Assembly (NCBI RefSeq): GCF_022808675.1
Contig: NZ_JAKZKV010000001.1
Location: forward strand, 434,001-498,000
Reading direction: 5' to 3'
Origin: Parabacteroides sp. FAFU027
GTDB lineage: Bacteria > Bacteroidota > Bacteroidia > Bacteroidales > UBA7332
Length of the DNA: 64,000 bases
Positions 18,640 to 27,425 of the stretch are shown here, one piece after another (position 1 is the first letter of the stretch; each line of letters begins with the position of its first letter). Both the position numbers and the translations under genes were made by a program. The notes beneath the pieces were generated by a model. The model made no database searches. It had not been told where the DNA came from and was given only the letters and a program-made list of their open reading frames with translations.

Positions 18640-19644
18640 ATGGGTCCCATTTACAAGTTACTAAAATACAGCAAGATAATAAAAAGCCATAGAGTTAAGA
18701 GTTTCGGTATATACTTGTTATACCTTTTACGGAGACGCTATCTGGCAATTTTTTTTGATCCGGTATTAAATTGCAACTTACGTTGTCAAATGTGTTACTT
18801 TAGTGATAGTGAGAAAAGAAAAAAAATGCAGGGCATCTTTCCCAAAGATAATCTAATAAAATTGTCTGATGCACTGTTTCATCGTGCATTAAAGCTCCAG
18901 ATTGGATGTGGTGCAGAACCATCGCTCTACAAACACAACCAGGAAATTATACTTCTCGCCAAAGAAAAAGGCATTCCGTTTATATCGATGACTTCGAATG
19001 GCAACTTACTGGATAAGAAAACCGTTAAGACATTTATTGAATCAGGCCTGAATGAATTAACACTTTCATTACACGGTGTAAAAAAAGAAACCTATGAGCA
19101 CCTTATGACAAATGCCTCTTATGACAGATTTCTATCCATACTAGAAGCTGTCAGAGAGTTAAAAGAAGATTACCCTAACTTCCAATTGCGCATCAATTAT
19201 ACTATTAACAATTCCAATATCGATGAATTAGCCCTTTTCTTTGACAAGTTTGGCCACATTCCAATTAATGTTATTCAACTGAGACCTATACAGAAAATGG
19301 GAGAAACAGCCTATGCCGATTTTTCCATAGAGGGTATTATTCAGAAATACGATCAGACTATTGGAAAAGTAATCAATGAGTGCCATAAACGCAATATCAC
19401 ATGTATTGCCCCGACTTTACAGTTATTACAAAAGGACAATAATAATGACAGCATGTTGGTAGAATCTACCTACTGCTATATTTCGCCAAACTATATCTGG
19501 AGAAATGATTTTGATTATCTAAATGAAACCTTCGAACAATATTCATCTCGAACTCAAATGAACAAATTGCTTTGGAATGAGATTTTCCGCAAGAAATCGG
19601 ATTACATTTCAAACAAAAGGAATCTGAACTATACTGTAAACTGA
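18640..19644 (+). CDS. Radical SAM protein in the polysaccharide locus
   Basis: The 334-aa protein has the [4Fe-4S]-binding CxxxCxxC motif CNLRCQMC (C45, C49, C52), followed by GCGAEPSLYKHN and the TSNGNLLD and LSLHGVKKETYEHLM stretches of the radical SAM barrel. A cysteine-poor C-terminus argues against a full SPASM domain. The N-terminal 40 residues are basic and hydrophobic. The substrate is unknown; in polysaccharide loci such enzymes may modify sugars or act on an associated molecule. It stands between wzi and the broken manC gene. Confidence 0.8.
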   Translation: MGPIYKLLKYSKIIKSHRVKSFGIYLLYLLRRRYLAIFFDPVLNCNLRCQMCYFSDSEKRKKMQGIFPKDNLIKLSDALFHRALKLQIGCGAEPSLYKHNQEIILLAKEKGIPFISMTSNGNLLDKKTVKTFIESGLNELTLSLHGVKKETYEHLMTNASYDRFLSILEAVRELKEDYPNFQLRINYTINNSNIDELALFFDKFGHIPINVIQLRPIQKMGETAYADFSIEGIIQKYDQTIGKVINECHKRNITCIAPTLQLLQKDNNNDSMLVESTYCYISPNYIWRNDFDYLNETFEQYSSRTQMNKLLWNEIFRKKSDYISNKRNLNYTVN

Positions 19645-19786
19645 TTTCCGAATGATATAAAGTCATTATATGACACTCATTAAAGAAAACTATTCGGAGA
19701 CAACAATGTATGAGCCTAAAAATAAACACAGGCATTTTCAAAAAACAATAAATCACACAACACACTATTAGCTAACACATATTTAT

Positions 19787-20870
19787 ATGGAAAATAAATC
19801 AACTATTTCAATAAACAACAACTATCTGATCATCATGGCCGGAGGAGTCGGCAGTCGCTTCTGGCCAATGAGTACCAGCGATTGCCCCAAGCAGTTTCTG
19901 GATGTTTTAAACATCGGGCGTACTTTATACAGCAAACCGCCGACAGGTTTGAAGGAATAGTGCCCAAAGAGAATATCATGGTGGTCACCTCTCAGAAATA
20001 CAAACTGCTGGTTCGTGAGCAACTGCCCTTTTTAACTGATAATCAAATCTTGTTGGAGCCCTGTATGAGGAATACTGCCCCATGTATAGCATACGGCGTA
20101 TGGAAAATAATCAAGCGCAATAAGCTGGCGAATATCATAGTTGCCCCGAGTGACCACCTGATCACCCGTGAAGAGGATTTTAAGAACGTTATAAACGAAG
20201 GAATCCGTTTTATCGCATCGACCGAGTCACTCTTAACACTGGGTATGAAAGCGCACAAAGCAGAAACCGGCTATGGTTATATCCAAGCTTCCCTTCAAAG
20301 CGCTATTGAAGGTTACACTCAACTCTATCCGGTGAACCGCTTTGCCGAAAAGCCAAATAAAGCTACCGCAGAGCAATATCTTTTGGATAGAGACTACTTC
20401 TGGAACTCAGGAATCTTTCTGTGGTCTGCACGCAACATCGAAAAAGCGATTCGCTCCTACCTACCAGAAGTTGCCGAAATCTTTGATAAGGGTACTAACC
20501 TTTTCGATACAGCAAGCGAGCAGGAGTTTATCAATGAAGAATTCCCCAAATGCACCAATATATCGGTCGATTATGGAATTCTGGAAAAAGCCGATAATAT
20601 TTATGTAAAAACAGCGGACTTTGGATGGTCTGACTTAGGCACCTGGGGTTCTCTTCACGAGCAATCTGATAAGATAGGTGAAGGAAATGTTGTTATGGGG
20701 AAATTCGCACATTCGAGACACAAGACTCCATCATACGCATCTTCAGCGATAAAAAAGTAGTAGTCCAGGGCCTGAACAACTACATCGTAGTAGATACCGG
20801 CGAAGCCTTACTGATTTGCAATAAAGACGAAGAACAACGCATAAAGGAATTTCAGGCAGAATTTCTTTGA
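19787..20870 (+). pseudogene. manC: Mannose-1-phosphate guanylyltransferase with two -1 frameshifts
   Basis: Three consecutive reading frames together encode one GMP-type guanylyltransferase of about 361 aa, which would make GDP-mannose from GTP and mannose-1-phosphate. The first part (19787 to about 19926) has the nucleotide-binding MAGGVGSRFWPMS and PKQFLD. A one-base loss near 19924-19929 shifts the frame. The middle part runs IQQTADRFEG through NRFAEKP and FGWSDLGTWGSLHE. A second one-base loss near 20708-20716 shifts again, and the end reads FETQDSIIRIF to a TGA at 20868. Each shift needs only one missing base, so recent inactivation or sequencing/assembly error are both possible. Confidence 0.85.
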
Positions 20871-21317
20871 ATTCATACCTGATTTGAATTCAATCAATGG
20901 TTATAGAGAAAGGGTTGCTTTACGGACCTTTCTTCCTTTGTATGAAAATATTGTATACTAATATACGTGACTACTTAAAGCGACAATTAATTACAACTTC
21001 AGTTTTTCATCCACACATGAAAAATCAACAAAATCTAAACACAAACACCTCTTTCTGGTCTGTTTTTTAGTCTCATTTACTCTTCGCCACAACCAACCAA
21101 TATAATTCCACACAACATTATTTATCTATCTTTAGAGTTCCAAGATCCACTTGCACATCCCCAAATCAAATTACCCTAATTAACGATATTTCATTCTTAT
21201 TCAGAGACAAACACACCCCAGACATCTTCAAAGATTGATTTTTCTTCCCTTAAACTATCGGATAGTGAAGTAAAATAGCGTAAATTTGCGAGCATTATCA
21301 AACCAAAAACGACTTTT
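20871..21317. other. Intergenic region between polysaccharide locus and kor operon
   Basis: No gene is seen in these 447 bp. AGAAAGG (20907-20913) and CCTTTCT (20927-20933) form a 7-bp stem soon after manC that may be a weak terminator. The 3' end holds the -7 box of the kor operon at 21281-21288. Confidence 0.5.
21281..21288 (+). promoter_or_regulatory. -7 box of the kor operon
   Basis: TAAATTTG matches the Bacteroidota -7 consensus TAnnTTTG exactly, 30 bp before the korD start. No good -33 TTTG is seen at the expected distance. Confidence 0.45.
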
Positions 21318-21545
21318 ATGGCTAAAGTAAAAGGGACTGTCGTAATCAATACGGAGCGATGTAAAGGATGCAACCTGTGTGTGGTAGCCTGCCCTTGCAA
21401 TGTATTGGATCTGCAACCCAAAGAGGTAAACAACAGAGGATATCACTACGCCTACATGGATAAACCCGATGCATGCATCGGCTGTGCAGCCTGTGGCTAT
21501 GTATGTCCGGACGGATGTATTACCGTTTACAAAACTAAGTTATAA
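21318..21545 (+). CDS. korD: 2-oxoacid:ferredoxin oxidoreductase, ferredoxin-like delta subunit
   Basis: The 75-aa protein has two complete [4Fe-4S] motifs, CKGCNLCVVACPC and CIGCAACGYVCPD, and acts as the electron-transfer subunit of the 2-oxoglutarate (or related 2-oxoacid):ferredoxin oxidoreductase. It starts a four-gene set delta-alpha-beta-gamma, the usual order in Bacteroidota. The ATG is the first in frame and lies 30 bp after a -7 box. Confidence 0.9.
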   Translation: MAKVKGTVVINTERCKGCNLCVVACPCNVLDLQPKEVNNRGYHYAYMDKPDACIGCAACGYVCPDGCITVYKTKL

Positions 21546-21617
21546 GGAAATTTGTTTATACCTGAGCGCTTCCGGCGAACGGAGGCAAAATCGTAAAAAC
21601 AAACATCAAAAAAAACA

Positions 21618-22694
21618 ATGAAGGAAGAAATAAAACTGATGAAAGGTAACGAAGCAATCGCCCACGCCGCAGTACGCTACGGTGCGGATGGATACTTTGG
21701 TTACCCGATTACCCCTCAGTCAGAGATACTGGAAACACTGATGGAGCTTCACCCCTGGACATCGACCGGTATGGTTGTATTGCAGGCAGAAAGTGAAGTA
21801 GCCGCTATCAATATGGTATATGGCGGTGCGGGTTGTGGAAAGAAAGTAATGACCTCCTCTTCGAGCCCGGGCGTGAGCCTCAAACAAGAAGGAATCTCAT
21901 ATATCGCAGGAGCTGAATTGCCTTGCCTTATCGTAAATGTCATGCGCGGCGGCCCGGGACTGGGTACTATCCAACCGAGTCAGGCAGACTATTTCCAGAC
22001 GGTAAAAGGCGGAGGTCATGGCGACTATAAACTAATCACCTTGGCTCCTGCATCTGTTCAGGAGATGGCAGATCACGTGGGTTTAGGATTCGAACTGGCA
22101 TTCAAATACAATACACCGGCCATGATACTGGCTGACGGTATCATTGGCCAAATGATGGAAAAAGTAAAACTCCCCCCCCAACATCCAAGGCTCACCGAAG
22201 AGGAAATTGAAAAAAACACACCATGGGCTACTTTAGGAAAACCTAAAGGGGGCAAACAACGCGTAATCACTTCTCTGGAGCTCGACCCGGCAGAGATGGA
22301 AAGACGTAACCTGAAATTCCAGGCCAAATTTCGTGAAATTGAGGCTAAAGAGGTGCGCTACGAAGAAATTTCCTGTAAAGATGCTGAATACCTGATCGTT
22401 GCATTTGGCTCTAGCGCCCGCATCTGCCTGAAAGCTGTAGAGTTGGCTCGCGAAGAGGGCATCAAAGTCGGACTGCTGCGTCCGATTACCTTATGGCCTT
22501 TCCCTACTGATGCCATTAATTCCTACGCAGATAAAGTAAAAGGCATGCTCACTGTCGAACTAAATGCTGGACAAATGGTAGAAGACGTTCGTCTTGCTGT
22601 AAATGGTAAAATCAAGGTTGAACACTTTGGCCGTTTAGGCGGGATTGTTCCTACTCCGGATGAAGTTCTGGAGGCATTGAAGAAAATGATTTGA
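21618..22694 (+). CDS. korA: 2-oxoacid:ferredoxin oxidoreductase, alpha subunit
   Basis: The 358-aa alpha subunit carries the pyrimidine-binding domain of the thiamine diphosphate enzyme: MKGNEAIAHAAVRYG and YFGYPITPQSEIL at the N-terminus, and a transketolase C-terminal-like domain at about 245-358. It lacks a fused gamma domain, which is encoded separately downstream. The substrate is taken to be 2-oxoglutarate because the set is delta-alpha-beta-gamma; a branched-chain 2-oxoacid (VorB-type) substrate cannot be ruled out. Confidence 0.9.
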   Translation: MKEEIKLMKGNEAIAHAAVRYGADGYFGYPITPQSEILETLMELHPWTSTGMVVLQAESEVAAINMVYGGAGCGKKVMTSSSSPGVSLKQEGISYIAGAELPCLIVNVMRGGPGLGTIQPSQADYFQTVKGGGHGDYKLITLAPASVQEMADHVGLGFELAFKYNTPAMILADGIIGQMMEKVKLPPQHPRLTEEEIEKNTPWATLGKPKGGKQRVITSLELDPAEMERRNLKFQAKFREIEAKEVRYEEISCKDAEYLIVAFGSSARICLKAVELAREEGIKVGLLRPITLWPFPTDAINSYADKVKGMLTVELNAGQMVEDVRLAVNGKIKVEHFGRLGGIVPTPDEVLEALKKMI

Positions 22695-22829
22695 AAATGA
22701 AAGAATGAAAAGATTAATGACTGAAGAACCAAGATTTTGAGACAACTCCAGAAATCTTTATTTGTTGTTTATCGTCTATCTTCTTTTATCTTTTATCTAA
22801 ATCAACACTCCCAATAATTAAAACAAATT

Positions 22830-23591
22830 ATGGCAACTGATATAATGATTAATCCAGAGAATCTGGTGTACGCCAAACCCAGATTGCTCAACGACAACCA
22901 TATGCACTACTGCCCCGGCTGTAGTCACGGGGTTGTACATAAACTCCTTGCCGAAGTAATCGAAGAGATGGGACTCGAAAACGAAACCATCGGGATTGCC
23001 CCTGTAGGTTGCGCCGTCTTCATCTACAACTACATCGACATCGACTGGCAGGAAGCTGCCCACGGACGTGCCCCTGCACTGGCAACTGCTATTAAGCGCC
23101 TCAATCCAAAGAAAATGGTATTTACCTACCAGGGGGACGGAGACCTTGCGGCTATCGGTACTGCTGAAACCATTCATGCCTGCAACCGTGGAGAAAACAT
23201 CGCTATCATTTCGATCAACAACGGTATCTACGGTATGACAGGTGGCCAGATGGCGCCAACAACCCTGCAAGGCATGAAATCATCGACCTGTCCCGACGGA
23301 CGCGAGATTGAGCTGGCCGGCTATCCGCTGAAAATTGCAGAGATGGTCGCTTTGCTTGACGGCGTTTGTTATGTTACCCGCCAGAGTGTGCATACGGTTG
23401 GTTCTGTCAAAAAGGCAAAAAAAGCAATCCGCAAAGCATTTGAAAATTCGATGCAAAATAAAGGCACCTCAATGGTAGAGATTGTTTCCACCTGTAGCTC
23501 AGGTTGGAAAATGACTCCCGACGAATCAAACAAGTGGATGGAGCAAAACATGTTCCCCCACTACCCTCTCGGTGACCTCAAAGACATTTAA
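22830..23591 (+). CDS. korB: 2-oxoacid:ferredoxin oxidoreductase, beta subunit
   Basis: The 253-aa beta subunit binds thiamine diphosphate: YCPGCSHGVVHKLL near residue 28, then TYQGDGDLAAIGTAE with the GDG motif and NNGIYGMTGGQMAPTT. It continues the kor operon; 135 bp separate it from korA, with no promoter or terminator seen in the gap. Length and motifs match the family. Confidence 0.92.
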   Translation: MATDIMINPENLVYAKPRLLNDNHMHYCPGCSHGVVHKLLAEVIEEMGLENETIGIAPVGCAVFIYNYIDIDWQEAAHGRAPALATAIKRLNPKKMVFTYQGDGDLAAIGTAETIHACNRGENIAIISINNGIYGMTGGQMAPTTLQGMKSSTCPDGREIELAGYPLKIAEMVALLDGVCYVTRQSVHTVGSVKKAKKAIRKAFENSMQNKGTSMVEIVSTCSSGWKMTPDESNKWMEQNMFPHYPLGDLKDI

Positions 23592-23680
23592 TTAACCCAA
23601 CAGTTCAATAAGCGCGAAGATGCAATTGAGAGAAACCTTTATTGCTCCTTCGCGTTTCAACACAAAAGATACTACACAAT

Positions 23681-24238
23681 ATGACGGAAGAATTAATCAT
23701 TGCCGGTTTTGGCGGACAAGGTGTACTCTCTATGGGTAAAATCCTCGCCTATTCCGGCCTGATGGAAGGAAAAGAAGTCAGCTGGATGCCATCGTACGGC
23801 CCTGAACAACGAGGTGGAACCGCCAACGTAACAGTTATTGTTAGTGATAAAAGAATAAGTTCTCCGGTATTGAACACCTTCGATACAGCCATTATTCTCA
23901 ATCAACCTTCAATGGATAAATTCGAAGCAATGGTAAAACCGGGCGGCATCCTGATCTACGACAGCTACGGCATTCATAAGCCGCCAACACGCAAAGATAT
24001 CTACGTTTATAGAATTGACGCCATGGATGCGGCTTCAGAAATTGATAAACGGGGATTCAACATGATTGTACTCGGTGGATTCCTTAAACTTCGCCCCATA
24101 GTCTCTCTGAAGAGTGTATTGGAAGGATTGAAAAAATCTCTGCCCGAACGCCACCATAAATTGTTGCCAATGAATGAAAAAGCCATTCAGGTAGGCATCG
24201 AGCTAATTCAGCTAATTTCGGAACCAACCACGAAATAA
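23681..24238 (+). CDS. korC: 2-oxoacid:ferredoxin oxidoreductase, gamma subunit
   Basis: The 185-aa gamma subunit starts MTEELIIAGFGGQGVLSMG, the glycine-rich start typical of this domain, and contains SWMPSYGPEQRGGTANVTV. The ATG at 23681 was chosen over a TTG at 23642 that would add 13 unconserved residues. It is the last gene of the set and is followed by a strong hairpin terminator. Confidence 0.9.
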   Translation: MTEELIIAGFGGQGVLSMGKILAYSGLMEGKEVSWMPSYGPEQRGGTANVTVIVSDKRISSPVLNTFDTAIILNQPSMDKFEAMVKPGGILIYDSYGIHKPPTRKDIYVYRIDAMDAASEIDKRGFNMIVLGGFLKLRPIVSLKSVLEGLKKSLPERHHKLLPMNEKAIQVGIELIQLISEPTTK

Positions 24239-24255
24239 GACTATATTTTCACAAT

Positions 24256-24312
24256 AAGCCACTAAATCCGAACGCTTTTCAGCAAACGGTCATTGGTGGC
24301 TTTCTGTTTTTA
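24256..24312 (+). terminator. Terminator of the kor operon
   Basis: AAGCCACTAA pairs with TTGGTGGCTT (one G-T pair), closing a large loop that holds a further CCG/CGG pairing, and is followed by TTCTGTTTTTA. Confidence 0.6.
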
Positions 24313-24407
24313 TTTATCTGCAAATAAAAAGCAAGGTATCGCAGCCTGCCAGCATATAAAATTCAAACTTTAAGGCCATTTTTAGGTGCTAACAGAGCTT
24401 TATTTTG

Positions 24408-24415
24408 TACTTTTG
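24408..24415 (+). promoter_or_regulatory. -7 box of purH
   Basis: TACTTTTG matches TAnnTTTG, 26 bp before the purH start codon. A TTTA at 24381-24384 lies a little too far upstream to be a normal -33 element. Confidence 0.45.
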
Positions 24416-24441
24416 CGCAAATTCTATAAATCAAGCAATTT

Positions 24442-25965
24442 ATGTCGGAAAACAAGAAGATTAAAACGGCTTTAGTTTCTGTTTATCACAAAGATGGATT
24501 GGACGAAATCATCACTAGGTTACACAACGACGGGGTAAAATTTATCTCTACCGGAGGAACTCAGGAATTCATTGAGTCACTGGGCTTTCCCTGTGAAGCG
24601 GTGGAAGATTTGACTGGTTATCCTTCTATTTTGGGCGGTCGCGTAAAAACGTTGCACCCAAAAGTATTCGGAGGTATCCTTTGTCGTCGCCAACTGGCAG
24701 GTGACCTGCAACAAATCGAGCAATACGAAATCCCTGAAATTGACCTCGTAATCGTTGACCTCTATCCATTTGAAGAGACTGTAGCTTCCGGCGCTGAAGA
24801 TCAGGCTATTATTGAAAAAATTGATATTGGCGGCATCTCATTGATTCGTGCTGCTGCTAAAAACCATAAAGACGTTGTTATCATTGCGTCTAAAGCTCAA
24901 TATACTCCATTCCTGGAACTGCTTCAGGAAAAAGGATCAGCAACTTCACTCGAAGACCGTCGCTGGTTTGCCAAAGAAGCATTCGCTGTTTCTTCTGGTT
25001 ACGACTCAGCCATCTTCAACTACTTCGACGAAAACGAAGGCAGCTACTTCCGTAGCACTGTGGACAGCGCTAAAGTGCTTCGTTACGGAGAAAATCCTCA
25101 CCAAAAAGGTCTTTTCTACGGCAAATTCGAAGAGATGTTCGAACAGCTTCAGGGAAAAGAGATTTCATACAACAATCTGCTTGACATTGACGCAGCGGTT
25201 ACTTTGATCAGCGAATTCAGCGACCTGACTTTCGCTATACTGAAACACAACAACGCTTGCGGTCTGGCTTCACGTCCGGTAATGCTGGATGCATGGAAAG
25301 ACGCATTGGCTGGTGACCCGGTTTCAGCATTCGGAGGTATCCTTGTTACCAACGGTGTTGTGGACAAAGCTACTGCTGAGGAAATCAACAAACTTTTCTT
25401 CGAAGTAATCATTGCTCCGGATTACGACATGGATGCATTGGAGATCCTGACTTCTAAGAAAAACCGTATCATCCTGGTTCAGAAACAACCGGTAAGTGGA
25501 GGTAAAATGTTCCGCTCCCTGTTGAATGGCGTGTTGGTACAGGATAAAGACACCAAAGTTGAAACAGCAGAAGAACTGAAAGTTGTAACAAACAAAGCAG
25601 TTAACGCTGAAGAAATCGAAGATCTGCTGTTTGCCAACAAAATCGTAAAAAACAGCAAATCGAACGCTATCGTATTGGCTAAAAACAAACAGCTTATCGC
25701 CAGCGGTGTAGGTCAGACTTCACGTGTGGACGCTTTACGCCACGCTATCGAGAAAGCCGGCTCATTCGAATTTGACCTGAGCGGTTCAGTTATGGCTTCC
25801 GATGCATTCTTCCCATTCGCTGACTGCGTAGAGATTGCAAACAAAGCAGGAGTTACTGCTGTAATCCAACCGGGTGGTTCGGTAAGAGACCAGGATTCTG
25901 TTGACTATTGTAATGCTAACGGCATGGCAATGGTGACAACTGGGTTCCGTCACTTCAAACACTAA
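24442..25965 (+). CDS. purH: Bifunctional AICAR formyltransferase / IMP cyclohydrolase
   Basis: The 507-aa enzyme carries out the last two steps of IMP synthesis. The N-terminal cyclohydrolase (MGS-like) domain begins KKIKTALVSVYHKDGL and has KFISTGGTQEFIES and GRVKTLHPKVFGGIL. The C-terminal formyltransferase domain has LRYGENPHQKGLFYG, LKHNNACGLA and SDAFFPFADCVE. Length and motifs match the family; nothing is missing. It has its own -7 box and is not visibly linked to other purine genes. Confidence 0.97.
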   Translation: MSENKKIKTALVSVYHKDGLDEIITRLHNDGVKFISTGGTQEFIESLGFPCEAVEDLTGYPSILGGRVKTLHPKVFGGILCRRQLAGDLQQIEQYEIPEIDLVIVDLYPFEETVASGAEDQAIIEKIDIGGISLIRAAAKNHKDVVIIASKAQYTPFLELLQEKGSATSLEDRRWFAKEAFAVSSGYDSAIFNYFDENEGSYFRSTVDSAKVLRYGENPHQKGLFYGKFEEMFEQLQGKEISYNNLLDIDAAVTLISEFSDLTFAILKHNNACGLASRPVMLDAWKDALAGDPVSAFGGILVTNGVVDKATAEEINKLFFEVIIAPDYDMDALEILTSKKNRIILVQKQPVSGGKMFRSLLNGVLVQDKDTKVETAEELKVVTNKAVNAEEIEDLLFANKIVKNSKSNAIVLAKNKQLIASGVGQTSRVDALRHAIEKAGSFEFDLSGSVMASDAFFPFADCVEIANKAGVTAVIQPGGSVRDQDSVDYCNANGMAMVTTGFRHFKH

Positions 25966-26100
25966 TAGGAAATTTGGGGATGTGAAAATCAGAGGATGTA
26001 AAAATGCAATTTTCATTTCCTCTCTCCCTCACCCCCTCAAACCATTCTTTGCGACAAAATTTATAACGTACTACGTAACACGTATAACTACAAATAACAC

Positions 26101-27120
26101 ATGGGATTATTTTCTTTAACTCATGAAATAGCCATGGACCTCGGTACCGCAAATACTATCATTATTCATAATGGTAATATTGTGGTGGACGAGCCTTCGG
26201 TTGTAGCACTTGACCGCCGCACCGACAAACTGCTGGCCGTTGGAGAACAGGCTCGTCAGATGCATGGTAAAACTCACGAAAATATCCGTACCATCCGTCC
26301 TCTCCGTGATGGAGTAATCGCAGACTTCTACGCCTGCGAGCAGATGATGCGCGGTATGATCAAAATGGCAATGCCTAAAAACAGCTGGTTCTCTTCATCA
26401 CTTCGCATGGTAATCAGTATTCCTTCAGGTAGTACTGAGGTGGAAATCCGTGCTGTACGTGACTCTGCAGAACACGCAGGAGGCCGCGATGTATATTTGA
26501 TCTACGAACCTATGGCTGCTGCTATCGGTATCGGCCTGGACGTAGAAGCTCCGGAAGGTAACATGGTGGTGGACATCGGTGGTGGTTCTACCGAAATTGC
26601 CGTTATCTCATTGGGTGGTATCGTTTCAAATAAATCAATCCGTATTGCCGGTGATGATTTGACAGCCGATATCCAGGAATATATGCGTCGCCAACACAAT
26701 ATCCGTGTGGGTGAACGTACTGCAGAGTTGATTAAAATCAATGCAGGTTCAGCTCTGACCGAGCTGGAGAATCCACCGGAAGATTATATCGTACGCGGTC
26801 CTAACCAAATGACTGCTCTTCCAATGGAAGTCCCGGTATCTTATCAGGAAATTGCTCATTGTATCGAAAAGTCGATCTCTAAAATTGAAACGGCTGTGTT
26901 GGCAGCTCTTGAGCAAACTCCTCCCGAACTTTATGCCGATATTGTCAAAAATGGTATATGGTTAGCTGGTGGTGGCGCATTGCTGAGAGGGTTGGACAAA
27001 CGTTTGACCGACAAGATCAACATCAAGTTTCACATTGCCGACGAGCCTCTTCTAGCCGTTGCTAAAGGAACCGGCGTTGCACTTAAGAATATCGATAAAT
27101 TCTCTTTCTTAATTCGTTAA
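26101..27120 (+). CDS. mreB: Rod shape-determining actin-like protein MreB
   Basis: The 339-aa bacterial actin forms filaments under the inner membrane and directs lateral wall synthesis. The N-terminus LFSLTHEIAMDLGTANTII holds the phosphate 1 loop; VVDIGGGSTEIAVISLGG is the phosphate 2 loop and GIWLAGGGALLRGLD the adenosine motif. It heads the shape cluster mreB-mreC-mreD-mrdA-rodA, but a 305-bp gap containing a long hairpin lies between it and mreC, so mreB may often be transcribed separately. Confidence 0.97.
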   Translation: MGLFSLTHEIAMDLGTANTIIIHNGNIVVDEPSVVALDRRTDKLLAVGEQARQMHGKTHENIRTIRPLRDGVIADFYACEQMMRGMIKMAMPKNSWFSSSLRMVISIPSGSTEVEIRAVRDSAEHAGGRDVYLIYEPMAAAIGIGLDVEAPEGNMVVDIGGGSTEIAVISLGGIVSNKSIRIAGDDLTADIQEYMRRQHNIRVGERTAELIKINAGSALTELENPPEDYIVRGPNQMTALPMEVPVSYQEIAHCIEKSISKIETAVLAALEQTPPELYADIVKNGIWLAGGGALLRGLDKRLTDKINIKFHIADEPLLAVAKGTGVALKNIDKFSFLIR

Positions 27121-27134
27121 GAAATTCAATAAGT

Positions 27135-27201
27135 ATGTCTCAAAAGTTTGTTCTGACTTTAAATCATCATGAAATTAGAGTCCGGCAAACTTATGAGACA
27201 T
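27135..27201. terminator. Long imperfect hairpin after mreB
   Basis: ATGTCTCAAAAGTTTG (27135-27150) pairs with CAAACTTATGAGACAT (27186-27201) with one mismatch. Inside it, GACTTTAA pairs with TTAGAGTC around a loop containing ATCATCAT. No T-run follows. It may end mreB transcription or be a small palindromic insertion. Confidence 0.5.
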
Positions 27202-27425
27202 CTTGTATTTAAATAGTCTGACCACTGAGTACTTTAGAGAACACAAAGAGAACCACAGAGAAAATAATTTCACTTTATGGTCTTCTTTGTAAAGTAAGAA
27301 ACTGTGTGAATGCCTATTACACAAAATACATAGCAATATTTTTAGTTCAAATATCAATCAACGGTGGCCATAAGCGCCCACTCTGTTCACTCTGTGATAT
27401 TAATTAATCACGGAAAAAAGAGAAT
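27202..27425. other. Remainder of the mreB-mreC gap with degenerate CACAGAG-like repeats
   Basis: The gap holds loosely repeated words such as AACACAAAGAG and AACCACAGAG, then CACTCTGTTCACTCTGTG, related to the CACAGAG-rich stretch at 61232-61282. No gene is seen. Confidence 0.5.
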
